This document shows positions 6,651 to 12,993 of a stretch of 12,993 nucleotides of DNA, piece by piece (within the stretch, counting starts at the first letter, position 1; the number at the start of each line of letters is the position of its first letter). The stretch spans positions 1 to 12,993 of the forward strand of contig JALOAQ010000085.1 in NCBI GenBank assembly GCA_023228725.1, in the 5' to 3' direction. Made by a program: the position numbers and the translations under genes. The stretch comes from Bacteroidales bacterium. Lineage in GTDB: Bacteria > Bacteroidota > Bacteroidia > Bacteroidales > ML635J-15. The notes beneath the pieces are model-generated. The model saw only the letters and a program-made list of their open reading frames with translations, had not been told where the DNA came from and made no database searches.

Positions 6651-6673
6651 ATTTTAGTTTGCTAAACTAAAAT
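6651..6673. other. Perfect 10-bp inverted repeat between the lipocalin-like and HAD genes
   Basis: ATTTTAGTTT and AAACTAAAAT pair perfectly around a GCT loop in the 52-bp gap. The stem is A/T-rich and no T-run follows, so it is a poor intrinsic terminator. It could be a weak attenuator, an mRNA-processing or stability hairpin, or an operator. The symmetry is seen directly; function is unknown. Confidence 0.5.
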
Positions 6674-6693
6674 TAAGAAATTAAAATTTAAAA

Positions 6694-7113
6694 ATGGAAT
6701 TAAAAATTGCCATAGATTTTGATGGTACCATTGTGGAACACAAATATCCTGAAATAGGAAATGTTATCCCGGGTTCTTTTGAAGTTTTACGTGAACTTCA
6801 AGCTCAGGGACATAAATTAATTTTGTGGACAGTGAGAGATGGTATAGATTTGCAAAATGCTGTTGATTTTTGTCTTGAAAATGGTGTGATTTTTTGGGCA
6901 ATAAATGAAAGTTATCCAAACGAAGAGTTTAATAAGTATATTAGTAGAAAAGTAGATGTTGATATCTTTATTGACGATAGAAATATTGGAGGTTTTCTAG
7001 GATGGCAAAAAATTAGAGAAATTCTTATCCCAGACTCGCCTCACATTGTAAAACTTGAAGAACCAAAAGTAAAGAAAAAAACATCGTTTTGGAAACGAAA
7101 ATCTAAAAAATAG
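6694..7113 (+). CDS. Small HAD-superfamily hydrolase (short, capless type)
   Basis: This 139-residue HAD-fold protein has motif I DFDGT with nucleophile D8 and acid/base D10, motif II T46 in LILWTVRDG, a candidate motif III lysine K86, and motif IV IDDRN (93-97). The short length leaves little room for a cap domain, as in small HADs described from Bacteroides. The last 14 residues are strongly basic (KKKTSFWKRKSKK), which may contact nucleic acid or membrane. The substrate is unknown; phosphatase activity is inferred from the intact motifs. A second, unrelated-subfamily HAD gene follows after 13 bp. Confidence 0.82.
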   Translation: MELKIAIDFDGTIVEHKYPEIGNVIPGSFEVLRELQAQGHKLILWTVRDGIDLQNAVDFCLENGVIFWAINESYPNEEFNKYISRKVDVDIFIDDRNIGGFLGWQKIREILIPDSPHIVKLEEPKVKKKTSFWKRKSKK

Positions 7114-7126
7114 ACAATAAGACTTT

Positions 7127-7747
7127 ATGATAATAAAAAATATAATATTTGATTTAGGAAATGTTATTTTAAATATTGACATAAATAAAAGCGAAATAGA
7201 ATTTAAAAAGCATGGTTTAGAAAATTTTGATCAACTTTATAGTCTTGTTAGTCAAACAAAAATTTTCGATTATTTAGAAACAGGAAAAATTAGTCCACAA
7301 GAATTTTATTCCCAACTTAGACAAATATCAAATACAAATTTAACTGACGATATAATAAAAACTTGTTGGAATGCACTTATATTAGATTTTCCTGCAAAAC
7401 GAATTGAATTTTTATTAAATCTAAGAAAAAAACACAAAATATTTTTATTGAGCAATACAAACCAAATTCATTATGAATATTATAATTCTATTTTTAAAAA
7501 AGAATTTGGCTTTAAATCTTTAGACTCTATTTTTGAAAAAGCTTATTATTCCCACCAAATAGGATATAGAAAACCTGATTTTAAGGCTTTTGAATTTGTA
7601 TTAAAAAATTCTCAACTTGAACCAAAAGAAACAATATTTATTGATGATAATAAGGAAAATATAGAAGTGGCAAATCAAATTGGAATAAAAACTTTGTGCT
7701 TAGAAAACAATAACTTAGAATTTTTAAATTTATATGATTATTTGTAG
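7127..7747 (+). CDS. HAD-IA family hydrolase, YihX-like
   Basis: This 206-residue protein has an alpha-helical C1 cap inserted after motif I. Motif I is FDLGNVI with nucleophile D9; the usual second aspartate is replaced by glycine, as also in the E. coli YihX motif. Motif II is LLSNTN (107-112), motif III the lysine in YRKPD (K149), and motif IV FIDDNKEN (171-178). YihX is a sugar-phosphate phosphatase acting on alpha-glucose 1-phosphate; the substrate here is not established. It lies 13 bp after the small HAD gene and is probably co-transcribed. Its stop codon faces the convergent porT gene across 42 bp. Confidence 0.85.
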   Translation: MIIKNIIFDLGNVILNIDINKSEIEFKKHGLENFDQLYSLVSQTKIFDYLETGKISPQEFYSQLRQISNTNLTDDIIKTCWNALILDFPAKRIEFLLNLRKKHKIFLLSNTNQIHYEYYNSIFKKEFGFKSLDSIFEKAYYSHQIGYRKPDFKAFEFVLKNSQLEPKETIFIDDNKENIEVANQIGIKTLCLENNNLEFLNLYDYL

Positions 7748-7790
7748 GAGTGTTTTGTTAAAAACTTGAGTAAAGATTTAATCCACTCCT
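7746..7790. terminator. Possible bidirectional terminator between convergent genes
   Basis: AGGAGTG (7746-7752) can pair with CACTCCT (7784-7790), with an inner TTTT/AAAA pairing around GTTA. The arms overlap the stop codons of both converging genes. The loop is long and T-runs are absent, so termination activity is uncertain. Confidence 0.3.
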
Positions 7791-8530
7791 TACTTCCACC
7801 ATTTAATTTTGTCGATTTTTCCGCCTTCAAAATGAAATCCTAAAATTACCATATGAGAATTTAATCTTTTATAATAATCTGTATATTGAGTGTTATCGTA
7901 GGCAACCATATTAAAAACTCCCCAAGAAGATTTTAATTCTATTCCAAACATAAAATATTCGAGAAAAAAGTCTAAACCAACACCGAGTTCATAATAAGCA
8001 TCAAAAGGTTTTATCCTAATTTTTGGTCTGTCTTCGGGGTTTATTTTTCTTTGCGAAGCTAAATCTATTCTTGCACTTGCACCTGCTAAAACATAGGGAC
8101 GCCAATTGTTAATTCTAGCTGCACGATATTTAAGACATATTGGTAAATCAACAAAAGTTGATTCTATCATCATAGTGTGTCGTCTATATTGATTGTTTTT
8201 AACAAATTTGTATTCTAAGTTTCTTTGTCCAAAAATTAATCCTGGCAAAAACCTAAGGTCAAAGTATTCGCCTATTCTTAAATTTGAAATAATATTTATG
8301 TTAAAACCTACAAATCTTCCAACTTCTACTGCCATAACAGTGTCAAATCCTGGAAGGAAATTTGCAGAAGGTCTTATGTTAAAGTCCATGGTATTCAAAC
8401 CTAAAGAATATCCAAAATGAGCAACTTGCTGATCTAATTTTGGCAAATTCATTGGAATAGGTTTTTGAGCCAAAGCAAAATTTACAGACAGAAAAATAAT
8501 AGTCGATATGTTAAAAATAATTTTTTTCAA
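7790..8530 (-). CDS. porT: Type IX secretion system protein PorT (outer-membrane beta-barrel)
   Basis: This 246-residue outer-membrane protein is needed in relatives for type IX secretion (PorT in Porphyromonas, SprT in Flavobacterium gliding). A signal peptide spans about 1-21, ending ALA before Q22. The family pattern is clear: NLPKLD then HFGYSLGLNTMDF (28-50), PGLIFGQRNLEY (96-107), IESTFVDLP (122-130), NNWRPYVLAG (141-150), and a C-terminal barrel strand ending in HFEGG. Length equals the P. gingivalis protein (about 245). The only start that keeps the signal peptide is TTG at 8528-8530; there is no in-frame ATG nearby upstream and the next one downstream is inside the barrel. No other T9SS gene is visible in the window. 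Confidence 0.88.
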   Translation of the reverse strand: MKKIIFNISTIIFLSVNFALAQKPIPMNLPKLDQQVAHFGYSLGLNTMDFNIRPSANFLPGFDTVMAVEVGRFVGFNINIISNLRIGEYFDLRFLPGLIFGQRNLEYKFVKNNQYRRHTMMIESTFVDLPICLKYRAARINNWRPYVLAGASARIDLASQRKINPEDRPKIRIKPFDAYYELGVGLDFFLEYFMFGIELKSSWGVFNMVAYDNTQYTDYYKRLNSHMVILGFHFEGGKIDKIKWWK

Positions 8531-8544
8531 AATAAAATTTTGTA

Positions 8545-8552
8545 CAAATATA
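8545..8552 (-). promoter_or_regulatory. Predicted -7 promoter element of porT
   Basis: On the minus strand this reads TATATTTG, an exact TAnnTTTG match. It would start transcription about 8 nt before the TTG codon, giving a very short leader. No -33 TTTG is seen at the usual distance. Confidence 0.45.
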
Positions 8553-8685
8553 TAACTGTGTTTTGAAAATTTTAGTATTTATTAGATTTATTTTATTAAA
8601 ACGCATAAAAATTTAGCAAATTTTTGGCATAAAACATTGATATTGCAAGAAAATAAAAACTTGATAAAAAAATATGAAAAAAATG

Positions 8686-8716
8686 TTTGTTAATAAAATA
8701 ATGTTTTTTATCTTTG
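8686..8716 (+). promoter_or_regulatory. Bacteroidota housekeeping promoter for rplU-rpmA
   Basis: TTTG (8686-8689) is followed after exactly 19 bp by TATCTTTG (8709-8716), matching both the -33 and -7 consensus of the Bacteroidota primary sigma factor. Transcription should start near 8723, leaving about 29 nt of leader. The remaining intergenic stretch, 8553-8685, is AT-rich and shows nothing else convincing. Confidence 0.85.
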
Positions 8717-8751
8717 CAGTCCGATTTTTTAAACTTTAATAATAAATAACA

Positions 8752-9063
8752 ATGTACGCAATAGTAGAAATCGCAGGACAGCAGTTCAAAGTCGAGAAAG
8801 GAAACAAGCTTTTTGTACATCGCTTAGAAAACGAAGAAGGTAGCGAAGTTACATTTGACAGAGTGTTATTATTGGATAACGAAGATAAAGTTACCATTGG
8901 TACGCCTGTAGTAGAAAAAGCTAAAGTTTCTGCAAAAGTTCTCAGACACTGTAAGGGCGAAAAAGTTCTTGTATTCAAGAAAAAAAGAAGAAAAGGATAT
9001 CAAACTTTAAATGGACATCGTCAGTATTTAACTGAAATCGAAATTCAGGACATTAAAGCATAA
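8752..9063 (+). CDS. rplU: 50S ribosomal protein L21
   Basis: This 103-residue L21 binds 23S rRNA in the large subunit. It opens with MYAIVEIAGQQFKVEKG, the family hallmark, and has the basic loop FKKKRRKGYQTLNGHRQ (about 75-91) that contacts rRNA and forms the end of the L21 signature. Length is normal (about 100-105). It is the first gene of the rplU-rpmA operon, preceded by a strong promoter and 18 bp upstream of rpmA. Confidence 0.98.
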   Translation: MYAIVEIAGQQFKVEKGNKLFVHRLENEEGSEVTFDRVLLLDNEDKVTIGTPVVEKAKVSAKVLRHCKGEKVLVFKKKRRKGYQTLNGHRQYLTEIEIQDIKA

Positions 9064-9081
9064 TTTAAAACGTAATTAGAA

Positions 9082-9678
9082 ATGGCACATAAAAAAGGAG
9101 CCGGAAGTTCGCGTAATGGTCGTGAATCCGAAAGTAAAAGATTAGGAGTAAAAATATATGGCGGACAAGTTGCTATCGCCGGAAATATTATAGTTCGTCA
9201 ACGTGGTACTCAACATCACCCAGGAAATAATGTAGGTATAGGAAGAGATCATACATTATTTGCTTTGATTGATGGACAGGTGAAATTTGAGAAAAAAAGA
9301 AATAATAGATCTTATGTTTCTATTCTTCCTTTTGAAACTCTTGAAGCTGTTGTTGCTGAAAAACCTGCAAAAAAAGTAGCTAAGCCTCAACCTGTTGCTG
9401 ACGAAAAACCTGTAGCAAAAGAGGCTAAAGTTGAAAAAGAAGTTGTTGCAGGAGAAAAACCTGTAAAAAAGGAAACTAAAGCAAAGGCTGAAACTAAAGC
9501 AAAAACTGAAACTAAAACAGAAGAGAAAGCAGTTAAAACTAAAACAGAAGAGAAAGCAGTTAAAACTAAAACAGAAGAGAAGACCGCTACAGCTAAAAAA
9601 GTTGAAAAAACTAAAAGTGAAAAGCCTGAAACTCCAAAAACTGAAGTGAAAAAAGACGAGGAAGAAAAAGCCGAATAA
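9082..9678 (+). CDS. rpmA: 50S ribosomal protein L27 with long charged C-terminal tail
   Basis: Residues 1-85 are a normal L27: MAHKKGAGSSRNGR at the start, whose flexible end reaches the peptidyl-transferase centre, then RLGVKIYGG, IAGNIIVRQRGT, HPGNNVGIGRDHTLFALIDG and SYVSILP. There is no N-terminal pre-extension of the kind cleaved in Firmicutes. Normal L27 stops at about 85-95 residues, but here the frame continues to 198. Residues 90-198 are almost entirely Lys, Glu, Ala, Thr, Val and Pro, including 9-residue repeats TKTEEKAVK at 144-152 and 153-161. The tail should be disordered; its function is unknown. A terminator follows the stop by about 23 bp, so the tail is inside the transcript and there is no sign of frameshift. 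Confidence 0.96.
   Translation: MAHKKGAGSSRNGRESESKRLGVKIYGGQVAIAGNIIVRQRGTQHHPGNNVGIGRDHTLFALIDGQVKFEKKRNNRSYVSILPFETLEAVVAEKPAKKVAKPQPVADEKPVAKEAKVEKEVVAGEKPVKKETKAKAETKAKTETKTEEKAVKTKTEEKAVKTKTEEKTATAKKVEKTKSEKPETPKTEVKKDEEEKAE
9511..9581 (+). repeat. 27-bp tandem repeat inside rpmA
   Basis: Two perfect 27-bp copies (9511-9537 and 9538-9564) and a 17-bp partial third copy (9565-9581) encode TKTEEKAVK units in the L27 tail. The absence of any base difference between the full copies suggests a recent expansion by slippage, and copy number may vary between strains. Confidence 0.92.
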
Positions 9679-9701
9679 ATTTTTTCATAATAATACCGAG
9701 G

Positions 9702-9724
9702 AGCCTGCTAAAGCAGGCTTTTTT
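9702..9724 (+). terminator. Intrinsic terminator after rpmA
   Basis: A 7-bp G/C-rich stem (AGCCTGC pairing with GCAGGCT) closes a TAAA loop and runs into six T residues (9719-9724). It ends the rplU-rpmA transcript. The CCTGC/GCAGG stem core is the same as in the terminator after hcp. Confidence 0.92.
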
Positions 9725-9766
9725 ATTGCAGTTTTTGATTTAAAACTTAAAAATACGGGAAATTCT

Positions 9767-9789
9767 AAAAAAAAAACTGTGTTTCACAG
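9767..9789 (-). terminator. Minus-strand terminator-like hairpin
   Basis: On the minus strand CTGTG-AAA-CACAG forms a 5-bp hairpin followed by ten T residues. No minus-strand gene ends here; upstream on that strand lies the antisense of serS. It could stop antisense transcription before rpmA, or be a chance hairpin beside an A-run. The rest of 9725-9891 is AT-rich and shows nothing else convincing. Confidence 0.4.
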
Positions 9790-9891
9790 AACTTAGAGTT
9801 TTATTTTTTTTATTTTTATAAATTTTGTAAAACATTTAACCAATATCAACAGAATTTTTCGTAATATAATTATTTGTTGCTCATTTTTTTT

Positions 9892-9899
9892 TAACTTCG
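9892..9899 (+). promoter_or_regulatory. Predicted -7 promoter element of serS
   Basis: TAACTTCG is one mismatch from TAnnTTTG. It would start transcription near 9906, about 10 nt before the serS ATG. A TTTG occurs at 9873-9876, but its 15-bp spacing is shorter than the normal 19. Confidence 0.45.
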
Positions 9900-9915
9900 C
9901 AAAAAATTTACATTT

Positions 9916-11190
9916 ATGTTAACTTTAAGATTAATTAGAGAAGAAAAAGATAAACTTATAAAACAATTAAGGATAAAAAATTTTGAGGCTGAAGAATTAA
10001 TTGAAAAAATAATTAAACTTGATGATAAAAGGAGGGAGTTCCAATTAAAAAAAGACAATCTTCAGGCTCAATTAAATGATATTTCTAAAGAAATAGGGAT
10101 TTTATACGCACAAAAGAAAAAGGAAGAAGCCGAGCAGACAAAACAAAAAACTATAGATATTAAAGAAAAAATTCGTGAATATGAGGATTTGCTCAATGAT
10201 GTAGAATCAGAATTAAATTCAATTATAGTTTTGTTGCCAAATATTCCTCACGAATCTGTACCTGCCGGTAAAACAGCCGAGGATAATATTATTGTAAAAC
10301 AAGCCGGAGATATTCCGAATTTAAGCATAAAAAAACCGCATTGGGATTTAATAAAAGAATATGATATTATTGACTTTGAATTAGGAACAAAAATTACAGG
10401 AGCAGGATTTCCTGTTTACAAATCTAAAGGAGCTAAACTGCAAAGAGCTTTAATAAATTTCTTTTTAGATCAAGCTGAACAAGTTGGCTATGTCGAAATA
10501 CAACCACCATTAATAGTAAACGAGGATTCAGGTTTTGGAACAGGGCAACTTCCTGATAAAGAGGGACAAATGTATCATATTGGCTTAGATAATTTTTACT
10601 TAATTCCTACTGCCGAAGTGCCAATAACTAATTTATATAGAAATGTAATTTTAGAAGAAAAAGATTTTCCAATAAAAAATGTTGCCTATTCAGCTTGTTT
10701 TAGACGCGAAGCCGGATCTTGGGGAGCTCACGTGAGAGGTCTAAATCGTTTGCACCAATTTGATAAAGTGGAAATTGTACAAATCGCTAAACCTGAAAAC
10801 TCTTATTCTGTTTTAGAAGAAATGAAAAATTATGTAGAATCATTATTAATTAAATTGGAATTGCCATATAGAATTTTAAAACTTTGTGGAGGGGATATTA
10901 GTTTTACTGCTGCTCTAACTTATGATTTTGAAGTGTTTTCGGCTGCTCAAGAAAGATGGTTAGAGGTAAGCTCGGTTTCTAATTTTGAGGATTTCCAAAC
11001 TAATAGACTTAAATTAAGATATAGACCAGAAAATGAAAAGAAAACACGTTTAGCTCATAGTTTAAATGGCTCAGCCTTAGCTCTACCAAGAATTATGGCG
11101 GCAATTATAGAAAATTATCAAACAGAACAAGGAATTGTTGTTCCAAAAGTATTAAGAGATTTTACAGGTTTTGATATTATTGAAAAATAA
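9916..11190 (+). CDS. serS: Serine--tRNA ligase
   Basis: This 424-residue class II synthetase charges tRNA-Ser (and tRNA-Sec where present) with serine in the cytoplasm. Residues about 27-105 are a charged heptad-like segment, the long antiparallel coiled coil that grips the tRNA variable arm. The catalytic core shows TAEVP (232-236), motif 2 from FRREAGSWGAHVRG to HQFDKVE (262-286), and motif 3 with NGSALALPR (384-392). Length is normal (about 420-430). The start ATG gives the conserved N-terminal MLTLRLIREEKD. The next gene begins 8 bp after its stop and is probably co-transcribed. Confidence 0.98.
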   Translation: MLTLRLIREEKDKLIKQLRIKNFEAEELIEKIIKLDDKRREFQLKKDNLQAQLNDISKEIGILYAQKKKEEAEQTKQKTIDIKEKIREYEDLLNDVESELNSIIVLLPNIPHESVPAGKTAEDNIIVKQAGDIPNLSIKKPHWDLIKEYDIIDFELGTKITGAGFPVYKSKGAKLQRALINFFLDQAEQVGYVEIQPPLIVNEDSGFGTGQLPDKEGQMYHIGLDNFYLIPTAEVPITNLYRNVILEEKDFPIKNVAYSACFRREAGSWGAHVRGLNRLHQFDKVEIVQIAKPENSYSVLEEMKNYVESLLIKLELPYRILKLCGGDISFTAALTYDFEVFSAAQERWLEVSSVSNFEDFQTNRLKLRYRPENEKKTRLAHSLNGSALALPRIMAAIIENYQTEQGIVVPKVLRDFTGFDIIEK

Positions 11191-11198
11191 ATTTAAAA

Positions 11199-12993
11199 GT
11201 GAAAAATAAATTTTATAAATATTTAGTTTTTTTACTTGCTTTCATTATTTGCAGTCAATTTTATGGCTTTTCTCAAAATAATGATGCACAATTGGCTTTA
11301 AAATATTATCAAAATAAAGAATTTGAAAAATCTGCCCAATTATACGAAAAACTTTATAAACAAAACGGATATAAAAACTACAGAGATTATTACTTAAGAA
11401 GTCTTTCAGAATTAAAAGAGTTTGATACTGCCGAAAAATTTTTGAAAAAAGAAGTAAAAAAAAATAAAAACGATTTTTACTTAATCATTGATTTAGGAAT
11501 GATTTATCAAAATACTAACCGGCTTAAAGAGGCAAATACCGAGTTTGATAAAGTTTTAGAAATTGTAAAACAAAATAAAAATAATGTTATTGCTTCTGCC
11601 TCTGCTTTTATGGGCTATAGACAATATGATTATGCTGAAAAAACATATTTAGCAGGTGTGAAAAACACAAATTATGATTATTCTATGGAATTGGGTAATT
11701 TATTTTATGTTCAAAGAGATTATTCCAAAATGATGAATTATTATCTTGATTACTTAGAAAAAAATCCACAAAATCTAAATATAATTCAATCCCGTTTACA
11801 ATATGTTATGGCAAATGATATTGACCAAAGTATTGATGATATTGTAGAATCTATTGTTATGGAAAAAATACAAAAAAAGCCTAACATAGAAGTTTATACT
11901 CAGTTAATAATTTGGCAATATACTCAAACCGGAAGGTTTAGATTAGCTCTAAATCAGCTTTTTGCATCTGACAAAAGAAATAAAAACTCTGAAAAAGACA
12001 TTTTAAATTACGGAATAATTTTATATGAAAATTTAGAATTCGACATGGCTTTAGAGGCTTTTAATTATATTATTGCAAAGGGAAGAGATAATGCATATTA
12101 TACTTTAGCTTATATTGAAAGATTGAATGTTCATTATACTATAACTTTATCTCAGGCAAAACCAAGTGTTGAGGAGCTTACAGATTTAAAAAAGCAACTT
12201 GAAGAAGCTCTAAAAATTCTTCCTCGAAAAGAAAGTTTTAAAATTATTTATTCTTTAATAAATTTAGAAGCTTTTTATTTGAATAATTTTGAAAATGCAA
12301 TTAGTTTGGCTACAAATAGCATTGATGAGAACAGGTTTAGTGCAGAACAATTATTAAATTTAAAACTTTTGTTGGCAGATATTTATTTTTTAAGTGAAAA
12401 TACTTGGGATGCAATTTTAACATATGCACAAGTTGAAAAATCGGCTATAGAACGCCCTATCGGACATGAGGCTAGGTTTAGAAAAGCCAAACTTGCATAT
12501 TATACAGGGCAATTCAAGTGGGCACAAGCTCAGCTTGATGTATTAAAAGCCAGTACTTCTAAACTTATTGCGAATGATGCAATGGAATTAAGTATGTTTA
12601 TAGCTGATAATTATAATTTGGATACAACAGAGACTACAATGCAAATTTTTGCAAGAGCAGATTTTTATATTTTCTCAAAACAATTTGAAAGAGCTTTTGC
12701 AAGTTTGGATTCTATTATTGAATTATTTCCAAATCATGGACTTATTGATGATGTCTTATACAGAAAAGGCGAGATATATGAGGCTATTGGTGATTACGAA
12801 CAAGCTTCCTCATTTTACAATCAAGTTGCAACAACATACTTTTATGATATTTTGGCTGATAATGCACTTTTTAAATATGCAGTTTGTCAAGAAAAACTTA
12901 GACATTTCGATACAGCTCAAGAGGCTTATTTAAAATTAATAAAAAATTACCCTGGAAGTATTTTTACTGTAGAGGCAAGAAAAAACTTACGCC
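11199..12993 (+). CDS. Secreted tetratricopeptide-repeat protein (3' end outside window)
   Basis: An open frame of 598 codons runs without a stop to the window edge. The start is GTG at 11199; the next in-frame ATG is about 100 codons later, and only the GTG start keeps the signal peptide (KNKFYKY, a hydrophobic stretch to about residue 23, probable cleavage near YGFSQ). There is no lipobox cysteine. The mature protein is alpha-helical with TPR-like helix pairs, for example about 30-50, 58-82, 95-120 and, more clearly, three near the C-terminus: about 488-507, 520-545 and 553-580, the last ending KNYPGS. The last visible residues (FTVEARKNLR) look like the usual end of Bacteroidota periplasmic TPR proteins, so little may be missing. 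Such proteins often act as scaffolds in the envelope; no specific role can be assigned. Confidence 0.8.
   Translation, partial: MKNKFYKYLVFLLAFIICSQFYGFSQNNDAQLALKYYQNKEFEKSAQLYEKLYKQNGYKNYRDYYLRSLSELKEFDTAEKFLKKEVKKNKNDFYLIIDLGMIYQNTNRLKEANTEFDKVLEIVKQNKNNVIASASAFMGYRQYDYAEKTYLAGVKNTNYDYSMELGNLFYVQRDYSKMMNYYLDYLEKNPQNLNIIQSRLQYVMANDIDQSIDDIVESIVMEKIQKKPNIEVYTQLIIWQYTQTGRFRLALNQLFASDKRNKNSEKDILNYGIILYENLEFDMALEAFNYIIAKGRDNAYYTLAYIERLNVHYTITLSQAKPSVEELTDLKKQLEEALKILPRKESFKIIYSLINLEAFYLNNFENAISLATNSIDENRFSAEQLLNLKLLLADIYFLSENTWDAILTYAQVEKSAIERPIGHEARFRKAKLAYYTGQFKWAQAQLDVLKASTSKLIANDAMELSMFIADNYNLDTTETTMQIFARADFYIFSKQFERAFASLDSIIELFPNHGLIDDVLYRKGEIYEAIGDYEQASSFYNQVATTYFYDILADNALFKYAVCQEKLRHFDTAQEAYLKLIKNYPGSIFTVEARKNLR

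Noticed and set aside
9340..9678. A frameshift or fusion creating the L27 tail.
   Set aside because: The reading frame is continuous, composition changes gradually, the repeats are in frame, and a terminator follows the stop directly; the tail is better read as a genuine extension.
9824..9843. A second candidate Crp-type site upstream of serS (TTTGTAA-N6-TAACCAA).
   Set aside because: Only 5 of 7 positions of the right arm fit, in a very AT-rich region where half-sites are expected by chance.

Overview
The window is AT-rich and reads as a chromosomal segment of a Bacteroidota bacterium, probably an anaerobic or microaerobic lineage such as Bacteroidales. Four things point there: PorT, a type IX secretion protein restricted to this phylum; promoters of the Bacteroidota type (-7 element TAnnTTTG, and a TTTG -33 element before rplU); A-rich leaders without clear Shine-Dalgarno sequences; and an Hcp with a [4Fe-4S]-type N-terminal cysteine motif. 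The exact genus cannot be read from this sequence.

Layout. (a) 1-337: no gene, but a family of five 35-nt hairpin repeats (three intact, two decayed), the intact ones each preceded by a GTGTAAATTAGTG-type unit. (b) 338-2247, minus strand: a Crp/Fnr-type regulator followed after 5 bp by a Ste24-type membrane metalloprotease. (c) 2248-4968, plus strand: a divergent control region with a perfect Crp-type palindrome, then a ferredoxin-like Fe-S protein and hcp (hybrid cluster protein), closed by a strong terminator. This is a nitrosative-stress/NO module with its probable own regulator (HcpR-like). (d) 5063-7747: recF, a small secreted lipocalin-like protein and two different HAD-family hydrolases, all plus strand and closely packed. 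(e) 7790-8530, minus: porT. (f) 8686-9724: a textbook Bacteroidota promoter, rplU, rpmA and a terminator; the L27 protein has a 110-residue charged repetitive tail. (g) 9892-12993: serS and, 8 bp downstream, a long TPR protein with a GTG start that runs off the window's right edge.

How the genes work together. The clearest unit is 1579-4932. The regulator and the Fe-S/hcp operon diverge from a 110-bp gap; the palindrome TTTGTAA-N6-TTACAAA lies about 43 bp upstream of the predicted start of the Fe-S/hcp transcript, the usual place for an activating Crp/Fnr protein. The Fe-S protein is the likely electron donor to Hcp, which in enterobacteria is served by Hcr. Elsewhere the window is mostly housekeeping: ribosomal proteins, tRNA charging, recombinational repair and secretion.

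I do not see a clearly undescribed multi-gene system, CRISPR array, insertion sequence or RNA gene. The least explained element is the hairpin repeat array at the left edge, whose predicted fold (tandem GA/GA mismatches and a GCGAAGC apex) is kept by paired substitutions in one copy.
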